NCBI RefSeq assembly: GCF_024753145.1
Contig: NZ_JANUGU010000011.1
Coordinates: 1 to 64,000 of the forward strand
Reading direction: 5' to 3'
From: Massilia terrae
GTDB taxonomy: Bacteria > Pseudomonadota > Gammaproteobacteria > Burkholderiales > Burkholderiaceae_D
Length of the DNA: 64,000 nucleotides
The notes beneath the pieces were generated by a model that was given only the letters and a program-made list of their open reading frames with translations, was not told the origin of the DNA and did not search any database. The position numbers and the translations under genes were made by a program. Positions within the stretch are counted from its first letter, which is position 1. The number at the start of each line of letters is the position of its first letter. Positions 1 through 8,688 of the stretch are shown piece after piece.

Positions 1-133
1 TCTCTCCAGCCCACACGCTAATCGTCAGCCGACTCCTACGACGAAATGGCGGGGAGTCTGATACTGCCTCACCGCTACCACGGCCATGATCCCCTCTGGG
101 GCGCCGATCGGCGCCAGGTCATGGGAGGACGAC

Positions 134-460
134 ATGGGTTCGAAACTGAAAGGCCGGGCAGCCGGCTTCGGGAAAGAAAAAATTGTGCCGGTCGCGGAGG
201 GTAGCCTGCAGTCGCGCGCGCCAGGGAGCGGCCCGGGACAGAATCAACAGCGCCAGACCGGGTGGCTTGGCAATCGCCAGGTGGCCAATATGGGACAGAA
301 TGGTAGCCAGTATGCTGGCAATGGCTCGGTGCAATCAGGTTGGAGCGCCCGCCAGCAGGCGCAGCGCATGCAGGCGCGCGCCGAGAATGACCGCCAGGGC
401 CTGAATCGCCAGTCAGGTTACGGCGGCCTGGAGCAGAGGCACAAGATGGGGAATCGCTAG
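134..460 (+). CDS. Small basic Gln/Gly/Asn-rich protein, unknown function
   Basis: Encodes 108 residues from ATG 134, chosen because GGGAGG at 123-128 sits five bases upstream. An in-frame ATG at 86 lacks such a site. The protein starts MGSKLKGRAAGFGKEK and continues with many Gln, Asn, Gly, Ser and Arg residues. It has no signal peptide or membrane segment and is probably disordered. I do not recognise a family. It stands alone, followed by about 280 bases with no visible gene. Confidence 0.5.
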   Translation: MGSKLKGRAAGFGKEKIVPVAEGSLQSRAPGSGPGQNQQRQTGWLGNRQVANMGQNGSQYAGNGSVQSGWSARQQAQRMQARAENDRQGLNRQSGYGGLEQRHKMGNR

Positions 461-742
461 CCCTGCCATTGCGCAGGGATACTTCTCGACCGAAATTTTC
501 TAGTTTCGGCATCTTTCCCACGCACGCGGGGAACCCATTTTGTTTGTGCAGCCGAGCACGCGAAACGGGGCCCCGCCTCTCCGCGGGGGCGACGGAAACT
601 TAATGTTCATGTAGCCAGATGATTGCGCGGTGAGTTGTTGAGCTGGAATCTTGCTTGTTTGGACGACCTGACCCCAGCAAAAAGAAGCGGATTTGGCGCG
701 GTAACTTGAATAGAAAGGTCAACGAGCGCGTCGCCGGCAAGC

Positions 743-2179
743 TCACTGCGCTGCCGACGTCGACTCTTCCTCCACGCGCGGCCCCGGCCCTTTGCTGATG
801 CTCTCGCCATCATTACGCCGCAGGCCCCAGAACATGGCCGACGACAGGATCGTCATCACCGACAGCGCCAGGAAAGCGTGGTGCAGCGCGCTCGTCACCA
901 GCGGTTGGTTTGATTGCGGCACATTGCCCAGGAACCAGGCCGTGATCAGCGAGCCCGCCGCCAGGCCAAAGCTCATCGACAACTGCTGCAGCGAGCTCGA
1001 GATCGTGCTGGCCATGCTCGTGTCCTTGCCCTCGACATCCGCATACGCCAAGGTATTCATGCTCGAAAACTGCAGCGAATTGAAGAAACCCTGCAGCAGG
1101 CCGATGCCGATGATCACATAGCTTGGCGTGCTAGGCCCCACCAGCGAAAACAGGCCGATGGTCAGCCCAATGCACACGGTGTTCACCACCAGCACTTGCC
1201 GGTAACCCAGCTTGCTCAACACGCGCGGCGCGATCAGCTTCATGCCCATCGCCGCCGCCGCGGTCGGCATCATCAGCAGGCCCGAATGCCAGGCCGGCAA
1301 GCCCAGGCCGACCTGGTACAGCAAGGGCAGCAGGAAGGGCATGCCGCCGACGCCGAGCCGCGTCAGGAAGCCGCCCAGCACTGAGATGCGGAAGGTGCGA
1401 ACCTTGAACAGCGCCAGCCGCAGCAAGGGATACTTGCGATTCGCGGCATGCCAGGCATAACCGCCCAGCAGCGCCACCGACATCGCCAGCATCAGGATCT
1501 CGGTGACCGGCTCGACCGTGTGCTCGCCGAAGATTTCGAGCAGCCACGACAGGATCGCAGTGCCCGTGCTGAACAGGATCATACCGACCACATCCAGTGG
1601 CCGCTTGTCCTGTCCGTGATAGTCCGGCATGAAACGGTGCACCAGGTACAGCGCGACCAGCCCCACCGGCACATTGATGAAGAAGATCACGCGCCAGCTG
1701 ACGAGGTGGACGATGACGCCGCCCACCGTCGGCCCCAGCAAGGGCCCGATCAGCGCCGGGATGATGACGAAGTTCATCGCCCCCAGCAGCTCGGACTTGG
1801 GGAAGGTGCGCACGATAGCGAGGCGTCCGACCGGCATCATCAGCGCGCCGCCGATGCCCTGCAACAGGCGCGCGACCACCATCATCGGCGCGTTCAGCGA
1901 CAAGCCGCACAGCACGGAAGCGAAGGTGAAAATGGCGATCGCGCTGCCGAACACGCGGCGCGTGCCGAAGCGGTCCGCGATCCAGCCGCTGACCGGGATG
2001 CCCACGGCCAGGCTGAGGATGTAGCTGGTGACAACGGACTTCAGGCTCAGCGGCGTGACATGCAGGCTGGCCGCGATGCTGGGAACGGCGGTATTGACGA
2101 TCGTTGCGTCCAGCTGCTCCATGAACAGGGCAGTGGCGACGATCCACGGGAGATACTTCTTGACTGTGCTGCTATCCAA
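743..2179 (-). CDS. MFS transporter, DHA2 (EmrB/QacA-like) drug exporter family
   Basis: Inner-membrane proton-driven exporter with many hydrophobic segments. The N-terminus has LDATIVNTAVPSIA, the usual TM1 signature of 14-TM DHA2 exporters, followed by GWIADRFGTRRVFG, the MFS loop 2-3 motif, and RLLQGIGGALMMPVG in TM4-5. At about 478 residues it has family length. I chose TTG 2179 because AAGGGG lies five bases upstream; a GTG at 2233 would add 18 residues but has no ribosome-binding site. Substrate unknown. Gene is monocistronic, with no adjacent membrane-fusion protein of the EmrA type. Confidence 0.85.
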   Translation of the reverse strand: MDSSTVKKYLPWIVATALFMEQLDATIVNTAVPSIAASLHVTPLSLKSVVTSYILSLAVGIPVSGWIADRFGTRRVFGSAIAIFTFASVLCGLSLNAPMMVVARLLQGIGGALMMPVGRLAIVRTFPKSELLGAMNFVIIPALIGPLLGPTVGGVIVHLVSWRVIFFINVPVGLVALYLVHRFMPDYHGQDKRPLDVVGMILFSTGTAILSWLLEIFGEHTVEPVTEILMLAMSVALLGGYAWHAANRKYPLLRLALFKVRTFRISVLGGFLTRLGVGGMPFLLPLLYQVGLGLPAWHSGLLMMPTAAAAMGMKLIAPRVLSKLGYRQVLVVNTVCIGLTIGLFSLVGPSTPSYVIIGIGLLQGFFNSLQFSSMNTLAYADVEGKDTSMASTISSSLQQLSMSFGLAAGSLITAWFLGNVPQSNQPLVTSALHHAFLALSVMTILSSAMFWGLRRNDGESISKGPGPRVEEESTSAAQ

Positions 2180-2268
2180 ACTATCCCCTTCGCATGAAGG
2201 GCGCACGGGTGGCGCGCCCTCCACGATTTTCACACAAAGGCGAAGAAGACGATGTCAAGACGCCTCTA

Positions 2269-2823
2269 TCAGAACGGACGCGCGACGCGCAGGACCGCCC
2301 AGTTCACGCCGCTGTTCGGATGCTTGATGCCACCGTTCGAATAGTGCTGGATGCGGACGCTGACGTCCCATTTGTTTTGCAGCACATAACCGACGCCGAT
2401 GTGGTCCGCGAATTCGTACGCGGTCGACAGGCGGTTGCTCGCGTTGTCATACAGCTGGGAGAACACGCTGGCGCCGATGCCGGCCTCGCCATACAAGCCC
2501 AGCTTGTCGTCGGCCTGGTAGCGGAACACCGGCGTGATGCCGACCACCCACAGGTTCTGGTGATGGTCGTGCATCGACTTGTAATCGGTGCCGTGCCAGA
2601 ACGCCAGGTTGGCGTCCCAGTAGCCGCCCAGGTGGTAGCCATTGGACGGCAGCCAGCGCACATTCCAGTCCTTCTGCACGGCGGCGCGCACCATGTAGAC
2701 CTGGTCACCAAACCCGCCTTCGACCGAGGCCGAATCCAGCCAATTCTGGGCCATGCCGGCCTGCGACACCATCAGTGCGGCCACCGCAGCCGCGAATTTT
2801 GCGATTTGAGTTTTGGAGATCAT
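2269..2823 (-). CDS. pagL: Lipid A 3-O-deacylase, PagL family (outer membrane)
   Basis: 184 residues with a signal peptide ending near AGMAQ, then alternating beta-strand sequence and a C-terminal Phe, the usual end of an outer-membrane barrel protein. PagL enzymes remove the 3-O acyl chain of lipid A. The family signature HYSNGGIKHPNSGVN is at residues 160-174, giving the catalytic His160 and Ser162. Asn174 stands where Pseudomonas PagL, as I recall it, has its catalytic Glu. Monocistronic. Family assignment is strong; activity is inferred. Confidence 0.85.
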   Translation of the reverse strand: MISKTQIAKFAAAVAALMVSQAGMAQNWLDSASVEGGFGDQVYMVRAAVQKDWNVRWLPSNGYHLGGYWDANLAFWHGTDYKSMHDHHQNLWVVGITPVFRYQADDKLGLYGEAGIGASVFSQLYDNASNRLSTAYEFADHIGVGYVLQNKWDVSVRIQHYSNGGIKHPNSGVNWAVLRVARPF

Positions 2824-2946
2824 GGTTCTTTCTTTTTGGATTGCGCCGACGGCGTCGGCTTGCGCGGCTTATTGTACTGTTCATGGCCGATCCGCGCTGC
2901 GGGCGCCTGGTTGTTAGAATCGTACAGGTGAACAAAGGAGACCACG

Positions 2947-3846
2947 ATGACGCTGCCAACCCTCGCATTCCTCGGCATTGGTTTGATGGGCAGGCCCATG
3001 GCGGCGCGGCTCGCGCATGCCGGATTTCCCCTGCGCGCCTGGAACCGCAGCGCGGACAAGGCCGATGGGCTGCGCGCGCTTGGCGCCCAACCCTGTGCGG
3101 ACCTGCATGAGGCCGTTTCAGGCGCGGCGATCGTCATTTCGATGCTACAGGCCGGTCCCGCCGTCGCGGAAGTGATCGAGCATGCCTTGCCGGCCCTGCA
3201 GCCGGGCGCGTTGTGGATCGACATGAGCTCCACGCGGCAGGACGAGGCCGTCGCTTTCCAGCAGCGCCTGGCTGAACGGCAGGTGCGCTTCATCGACGCA
3301 CCCGTGTCGGGCGGCGTCGGCGGCGCGGAATCGGGCAAGCTCGCGATCATGGCAGGCTCGGCCGAGGCGGATTTCCAGCAGGCCGAGCCGGTGCTGCTGG
3401 CGATGGGCAATCCGGTGCGCGTGGGGCCGGTCGGCAGCGGCCAGGTGTCGAAGCTGTGCAACCAGCTGATCGTCGGCGCGACCATCAATGTCGTGGCCGA
3501 AGCCTTGCTGCTCGCCGAGGCTGCGGGTGCCGACCCGGCGGCGGTGCGCGAAGCCATCGGTGGCGGATTCGCCGGCAGCAAAATTCTTGAGGTCCATGGC
3601 GCGCGGATGCTGGCGCGCGATTTCATGCCGGGAGCGCAGGTGACGATCCAGCTGAAGGACCTGCACAACATCCTGGCCGCAGCGAGGGGCGCACATTTGA
3701 CGCTGCCGTTTGCGGAGCTGGCGGAGAAGCGCTATGAGTCGCTGGCCAAGGATCTGGGCATGGCAGACCACAGCGCCGCGCTGATTGCGCTGGAGCGCGA
3801 TAACCCGGGCAAGCGGCTGGGGGACCTGCCGGACAGGCTGCCCTGA
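2947..3846 (+). CDS. NAD(P)-dependent beta-hydroxyacid dehydrogenase (MmsB/GarR family)
   Basis: 299 residues, typical for 3-hydroxyisobutyrate / tartronate-semialdehyde reductase relatives. The Rossmann motif FLGIGLMGRPMA is at 8-19, the substrate loop DAPVSGGVGGAESG at 117-130, and the catalytic lysine Lys169 in GSGQVSKLCNQ. These fix the superfamily, not the substrate. AAGGAG lies just upstream of ATG 2947. No pathway partner is adjacent; the convergent neighbour is an amidohydrolase separated by a dispersed repeat. Confidence 0.88.
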   Translation: MTLPTLAFLGIGLMGRPMAARLAHAGFPLRAWNRSADKADGLRALGAQPCADLHEAVSGAAIVISMLQAGPAVAEVIEHALPALQPGALWIDMSSTRQDEAVAFQQRLAERQVRFIDAPVSGGVGGAESGKLAIMAGSAEADFQQAEPVLLAMGNPVRVGPVGSGQVSKLCNQLIVGATINVVAEALLLAEAAGADPAAVREAIGGGFAGSKILEVHGARMLARDFMPGAQVTIQLKDLHNILAAARGAHLTLPFAELAEKRYESLAKDLGMADHSAALIALERDNPGKRLGDLPDRLP

Positions 3847-3852
3847 CTCCAA

Positions 3853-3960
3853 CGTCGTCCCGGCGTAGGCCGGGACCCATGCTGAGTATGCAGGCCTGCG
3901 GCGTTCTACTGCGGCCGTGCACGCGGTCTATGGGGCCCGGCCTGCGCCGGGACGACGGTT
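3853..3960. repeat. Two-hairpin dispersed intergenic repeat, full copy
   Basis: Begins CGTCGTCCCGGCGTAGGC and ends GCCGGGACGACGGT, the arms being inverted copies of each other. Each arm is itself a small hairpin, and the centre carries GACCCATGCTGAGT and GTCTATGGGG. It fills the gap between two convergent genes. Related copies lie at about 12102, 16951, 18253, 20652, 21562, 25275, 25385, 29926, 40545 and 56150. Confidence 0.85.
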
Positions 3961-3969
3961 TGAAATTAA

Positions 3970-5163
3970 CTAAGCGGCAGGCAAACTCATCTCCGCCAGC
4001 TTCACCCAATAACTCGCGCCGATCGGCAGCAGCTGGTCGTTGAAGTCATAGCTGGCATTGTGCAGCTGGCACGGCCCGAGGCCATGCCCGGCCATCCGAT
4101 GATCGCCCTCGCCGTTGCCGAGGAAAACATAGCACCCCGGCTTATCCTGCAGCATGAACGCAAAGTCCTCCGCCCCCATCGAAGGCTCGACGTTTGCATC
4201 CACATTCGCCGCTCCCACCACCGCCTTCATCGCTTCCACCGCGAACGCCGTTTCCTTCGCGTGATTGACCAGCGGCGGATAATTGCGCTCGAAGCGGAAG
4301 TCGACGCTGGCATTGAACGCCGCCGCCACACCTTCGGCCAGTCCCTTCATGCGATCCTCGATCAGGTCCAGCACCTTGGTCGTGAAGGTGCGCACCGTGC
4401 CGATCATCACCGCCTCGTCCGGAATCACATTGGTCGCGCTGCCCGAATGGATCTGCGTGATCGACAGCACCGCCGTATCCAGCGGATTCTTTTCGCGTGA
4501 GATGATGGTCTGCCAGGCCTGCGCGATCTGCACCGCCACCATGATCGGATCGACGCCACGGTTCGGCTGCGCCGCATGCGCGCCCTTGCCTTTGACGACC
4601 ACGCGGAACTCGTTCGACGACGCCATCATCGGCCCCGCCACCACGCCGAACTGGCCCACCGGCAGGCCCGGCCAGTTGTGCATGCCGTACACCGCCTCCA
4701 TCGGATACTTCTCGAACAGGCCATCTTCCATCATGCGCCGCGCGCCGCCGCCGCCTTCCTCGGCCGGCTGGAAGATCACGTACACCGTGCCGTCGAAGTT
4801 GCGATGCCGCGACAGGTAATGCGCCGCGCCCAGCAGCATGGCGGTGTGGCCATCGTGGCCACACGCATGCATCTTGCCCGTGTGGCGCGATGCGTGCTCG
4901 AAAGTGTTCAGCTCCTGCATCGGCAGCGCGTCCATGTCGGCGCGCAGGCCGATCGCACGCGGCGAGCTGCCGTTCTTGATGATGCCGACCACGCCCGTCA
5001 CGCCCAGCCCGCGCACGACCGGGATACCCCATTCGGTCAGGCGGGCGGCGACCACGTCGGCGGTACGTTGTTCTTCATAGCACAGTTCGGGATGCGCGTG
5101 GATGTCGCGCCGGATCTGCTGCAGCTCGCTTTGAAACGCGACGATAGGTTCGACCAGGTTCAT
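3970..5163 (-). CDS. M20-family amidohydrolase (hippurate hydrolase / aminoacylase type)
   Basis: Cytoplasmic metal-dependent amidohydrolase of about 397 residues. Motifs: RRDIHAHPELCYEEQRTA near the N-terminus, the metal-binding HACGHDGHTAMLLGAAHYL, FQPAEEGGGGA with the catalytic glutamates, YGMHNWPGLPVGQF, and GAEDFAFML near the C-terminus. This is the N-acyl-amino-acid/hippurate hydrolase clan; the actual amide is not predictable. ATG 5163 is favoured by GGAG six bases upstream; a TTG at 5175 would add four residues. Divergent from the molybdoenzyme gene. Confidence 0.9.
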   Translation of the reverse strand: MNLVEPIVAFQSELQQIRRDIHAHPELCYEEQRTADVVAARLTEWGIPVVRGLGVTGVVGIIKNGSSPRAIGLRADMDALPMQELNTFEHASRHTGKMHACGHDGHTAMLLGAAHYLSRHRNFDGTVYVIFQPAEEGGGGARRMMEDGLFEKYPMEAVYGMHNWPGLPVGQFGVVAGPMMASSNEFRVVVKGKGAHAAQPNRGVDPIMVAVQIAQAWQTIISREKNPLDTAVLSITQIHSGSATNVIPDEAVMIGTVRTFTTKVLDLIEDRMKGLAEGVAAAFNASVDFRFERNYPPLVNHAKETAFAVEAMKAVVGAANVDANVEPSMGAEDFAFMLQDKPGCYVFLGNGEGDHRMAGHGLGPCQLHNASYDFNDQLLPIGASYWVKLAEMSLPAA

Positions 5164-5312
5164 GTACGTCTCCAATTCATTACGGCTCTGTCATGCCATT
5201 TGAAAAACTATTGTAAGCCCTCTCATCCGGTCTGATCCAGCGGACTCACAATCGCGTCCGGAATCGTATAAAGTATTGGTTTCTCGAAGCTTTTTCCCTT
5301 GGAACTGCTCCC

Positions 5313-7394
5313 ATGTCCATCACACAAGTCCGGGCCGCCTGCCCACACGATTGTCCCGATACCTGCGCCCTCCTGGTGACTGTCGAGGACGGCGTGGCGA
5401 CGGAGGTGAAGGGCGACCCGGAGCATCCCACCACGCAGGGCGTGCTGTGCACCAAGGTGTCGCGTTACATCGAGCGCACCTACCATCCGGACCGCATCCT
5501 GCATCCGCTGCGCCGGGTCGGCAAAAAAGGCGAGGGCAAGTTCGAACGCATCAGCTGGGACGAGGCGCTGAACGAGATCGCGGCGCGCCTGCACAACATC
5601 GCGGCGCGCGACCCGCAAGGTATCTTGCCTTACAGCTATTGCGGCACGATGGGCCTGGTGCAGGGCGAGACCATGTCTTCCCGTTTCTTCAACAAACTGG
5701 GCGCGTCCTTGCTGGAACGTACCATTTGCGCGACAGCCGGCGCGACGGGTTACAAGTACACCGTTGGCGGCTCGATGGGCACCGACCTCGAGCATTTCCA
5801 GGATGCCAAGCTGATCCTGATCTGGGGCGGCAACCCGATCGCATCCAACTTGCATTTCTGGACTCGAGCGCAGGAAGCCAAGCGCCGGGGCGCCAAGCTG
5901 GTCGCGATCGATCCCTACCGTTCACTGACCGCAGAAAAGTGCCACCAGCACATCGCCCTGCTACCCGGCACGGATGCCGCGCTGGCGCTGGGCATGATGC
6001 ACGTGCTGATCGCCGAAGACCTGCTCGACCACGACTACATCGCCCGCCACACGCTCGGCTTCGAGCAGCTCAAGGAGCGCGCGGCCGAGTGGACGCCCGA
6101 GCGCACCGCCGCCACCTGCGGCATCACGGTCGACGAAGTGCTCAACCTGGCGCGCGAATACGGCGAGACGGCGCGCCGCCATGAACCGGTGGCGATCCGC
6201 ATGAACTACGGCTTGCAGCGCGTGCGCGGCGGCGGTATGGCGGTGCGCAGTATCGCCTGCCTGCCGGCACTGATCGGCGCCTGGCGCCACGCGGCCGGCG
6301 GCGTGCAGCTGTCCACCTCCGGTTCCTTCCCGTCCAACAAGGTCAAGCTCTACCGCGCCGACCTGCTGGCCGGCCGCACGCCGCGCACCATCAATATGGT
6401 CACCATCGGCGACGACCTGCTGCGCGAGGCCGCGCCCGATTTCGGCCCGAAGGTCGAAGCCGTCATCGTCTACAACTCGAACCCGGTCGCGGTCGCGCCG
6501 GATTCGTCGAAAGTGCAGCAGGGCTTTGCGCGCGAGGACCTGTTCACCGTGGTGCTGGAGCACTTTGCGACCGACACCGTCGACTACGCCGACATCGTGC
6601 TGCCCGCCACCACCCAGCTGGAACACGTGGACGCGCACTGGGCCTACGGCCACCTGTACATGATGGCCAATAACGCCGCCATCGCGCCGATGGGCGAAGC
6701 CAAGTCCAACGCCGAGATTTTCCGCCTGCTCGCGCAGCGCATGGGCTACGACGATCCGTGCTTCCACGAAAGCGACGAAGAGCTGGCCGCACAAGCCTTC
6801 GACAAGACCCACCCGCGCGCGGTTCATTTTGATTGGGAATCGCTGAAGCGCCGCGGCTGGCAAAAACTGAACATGCCGGACGCGCCCTTCGCCGAGGGCG
6901 GTTTCCCGACCCCGTCCGGCAAGTGCGAGTTCTATTCGAGCCAGATGGCGGCCGACGGCCTCGATCCGCTGCCAACCTGGATTCCGCCTTATGAATCGGC
7001 CGCGTCCAATCCCGCGCTGGCCGAAAAATACCCGCTGGCGATGATTTCGCCACCGGCCCGCAATTTCCTCAACTCGACCTTCGTCAACGTGCAGAGCCTG
7101 CGCGCCACCGAAGGCGAACCGCACCTGGATATTCATCCCGGTGATGCTGCTGCTCGCGGAATTGACCACGGTGATATGGTCCGGATCTTCAACGATCGCG
7201 GCTCCTTCACCGCCAAGGCCCGCGTGACGGACAAGGCGCGTGCCGGCCTCGTGGTCGGCCTGTCGATCTGGTGGAAGAAGCTCGCCAGCGACGGCAAGAA
7301 CGCCAACGAAGTGACCAGCCAGCGCCTGACCGACATGGGCCGCGCGCCAACCTTCTATGACTTACTGGTGCAGGTCGAAAAAGCCTCACCCTGA
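5313..7394 (+). CDS. Molybdopterin-dependent oxidoreductase (DMSO reductase family)
   Basis: 693 residues. Cys10, Cys14, Cys18 and Cys46 form the N-terminal 4Fe-4S site (CPHDCPDTC then VLCTK). Later motifs are LIWGGNPIASN, KLVAIDPYRS, VVLEHFATDTVDYADIVLPA and the C-terminal molydopterin-dinucleotide-binding segment LDIHPGDAAARGIDHGDMV. There is no Tat or Sec signal, so it should be cytoplasmic. The family includes formate dehydrogenase and nitrate reductase relatives, but no electron-transfer subunit is adjacent and the substrate is unknown. A lipoprotein gene starts seven bases downstream. Confidence 0.9.
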   Translation: MSITQVRAACPHDCPDTCALLVTVEDGVATEVKGDPEHPTTQGVLCTKVSRYIERTYHPDRILHPLRRVGKKGEGKFERISWDEALNEIAARLHNIAARDPQGILPYSYCGTMGLVQGETMSSRFFNKLGASLLERTICATAGATGYKYTVGGSMGTDLEHFQDAKLILIWGGNPIASNLHFWTRAQEAKRRGAKLVAIDPYRSLTAEKCHQHIALLPGTDAALALGMMHVLIAEDLLDHDYIARHTLGFEQLKERAAEWTPERTAATCGITVDEVLNLAREYGETARRHEPVAIRMNYGLQRVRGGGMAVRSIACLPALIGAWRHAAGGVQLSTSGSFPSNKVKLYRADLLAGRTPRTINMVTIGDDLLREAAPDFGPKVEAVIVYNSNPVAVAPDSSKVQQGFAREDLFTVVLEHFATDTVDYADIVLPATTQLEHVDAHWAYGHLYMMANNAAIAPMGEAKSNAEIFRLLAQRMGYDDPCFHESDEELAAQAFDKTHPRAVHFDWESLKRRGWQKLNMPDAPFAEGGFPTPSGKCEFYSSQMAADGLDPLPTWIPPYESAASNPALAEKYPLAMISPPARNFLNSTFVNVQSLRATEGEPHLDIHPGDAAARGIDHGDMVRIFNDRGSFTAKARVTDKARAGLVVGLSIWWKKLASDGKNANEVTSQRLTDMGRAPTFYDLLVQVEKASP

Positions 7395-7400
7395 CGCAAC

Positions 7401-8516
7401 ATGAAACGCTCCAGCTTTACCCGGACGATCCGCAGCCTGCTGGCTGCGGGCGTGGCCGCAGGCATGCTCGCCGGCTGCTCCACCCTCGGCTACTACAGCC
7501 AGGCCGCGCAGGGCCAGTTCGAACTCCTGACCGACGCCAAGCCGATCGACGACTGGCTGGCCGATCCCAACACCAATCCCAAGCTGCGCCACCGGCTCGA
7601 AGTGGCGCGCCAGATCCGCACCTATGCCGTCAAGGAGATGGCGCTGCCGGACAACAAGAGCTACAAGAACTACGCTGCCCTGCATCGGCCCTTCGTGCTG
7701 TGGAACGTGGTCGCCACGCCCGAGCTGTCGCTCAAGCCGCTCGAGTGGTGCTTCCCGATCGCCGGCTGCGTCAACTACCGCGGCTACTACAACAAGGACG
7801 CCGCCGAGGACTATGCGAAGCAGCTGCGCGCCCAGGGTGACGACGTCGAGGTCGGCGGTGTGCCGGCCTATTCGACGCTGGGCTGGTTCAGCGACCCGCT
7901 GGTGTCCACCTTCATCAACTACCCGGACGGCGAACTGGCGCGCCTGATCTTCCACGAGCTGGCGCACCAGATCGTGTACGTGCCGGGCGATTCGCAGTTC
8001 AACGAATCCTTCGCCAGCACGGTCGAACAGGCCGGCGTGGAGCGCTGGCTGGCCGCCTTCGGCAACCCGGCCATGCGCGAGGCTTACGCCAAGTACAGCG
8101 AACGCAAGAAGGACTTCCTCGCGCTGCTGCTCAAGTATCGCCAGGAGCTAGACGAGACCTACAAGTCGTCGATCCCGGACGAGGCCAAGCGCCAAGCCAA
8201 GGCCGCGCTGTTCGCGCGCCTGAAGGACGACTACCAGGGCCTGAAGGCGAGCTGGGGCGGCTATGCCGGCTACGACCGCTTCTTCGCCTCGCCGCTGTCG
8301 AACGCCCACTTGGCCTCGATCGCGACCTACAACGACTTCGTGCCGGCCTTCCGGACCCTGCTGGCGCGCGAACAGGGCTTCCCGGCCTTCTACCGCGCGG
8401 TCAAGCGCATTGCCGCCCTCGACCGCGACGAGCGCCACCGCGTCCTCAAGAAGCTTGGCGCCGCCGACCTGCCGGCCCTCCCCGCGCTGCAGCGCACCAT
8501 CGACGCCTCCCGGTAG
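7401..8516 (+). CDS. Predicted aminopeptidase lipoprotein (COG4324-like zinc peptidase)
   Basis: 371 residues with a lipoprotein signal: lipobox LAGC at 23-26 makes Cys26 the lipidated residue, so the enzyme should be membrane-anchored and face the periplasm. The zinc-binding HELAH motif is at 185-189, inside LIFHELAHQIVYVPGDSQFNESFAS, where the downstream Glu could be the third ligand. It matches my recollection of the proteobacterial predicted-aminopeptidase family; substrate unknown. It starts seven bases after the molybdoenzyme stop, so co-transcription is likely although no functional link is evident. Confidence 0.85.
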   Translation: MKRSSFTRTIRSLLAAGVAAGMLAGCSTLGYYSQAAQGQFELLTDAKPIDDWLADPNTNPKLRHRLEVARQIRTYAVKEMALPDNKSYKNYAALHRPFVLWNVVATPELSLKPLEWCFPIAGCVNYRGYYNKDAAEDYAKQLRAQGDDVEVGGVPAYSTLGWFSDPLVSTFINYPDGELARLIFHELAHQIVYVPGDSQFNESFASTVEQAGVERWLAAFGNPAMREAYAKYSERKKDFLALLLKYRQELDETYKSSIPDEAKRQAKAALFARLKDDYQGLKASWGGYAGYDRFFASPLSNAHLASIATYNDFVPAFRTLLAREQGFPAFYRAVKRIAALDRDERHRVLKKLGAADLPALPALQRTIDASR

Positions 8517-8597
8517 AGGATCCTCTCCAAACCCGGCAAAAGCGCTTGCGCGGGCGCGCCCGGCCCGATAGCATCACAGCAGACATAGCAAAGCTGC

Positions 8598-8631
8598 AAA
8601 GGCATCCGCACGTCGTGCCGGTGCCTTTTTT
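8598..8631 (+). terminator. Probable Rho-independent terminator after the lipoprotein peptidase
   Basis: AAAGGCA pairs with TGCCTTT, enclosing an inner GCAC/GTGC stem, followed by a T run at 8626-8631. It lies 80 bases after the peptidase stop and before the fadD-type genes. The stem is interrupted, so strength is uncertain. Confidence 0.5.
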
Positions 8632-8688
8632 GCCGGGCCCTGCGCTTGCGGCCCGCGACGATAACTACATTCGAGACAGAGGCGCCCG

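Noticed and set aside
1-133. Truncated gene at the left window edge
   Set aside because: No open frame with coding bias reaches the edge convincingly; nothing supported.
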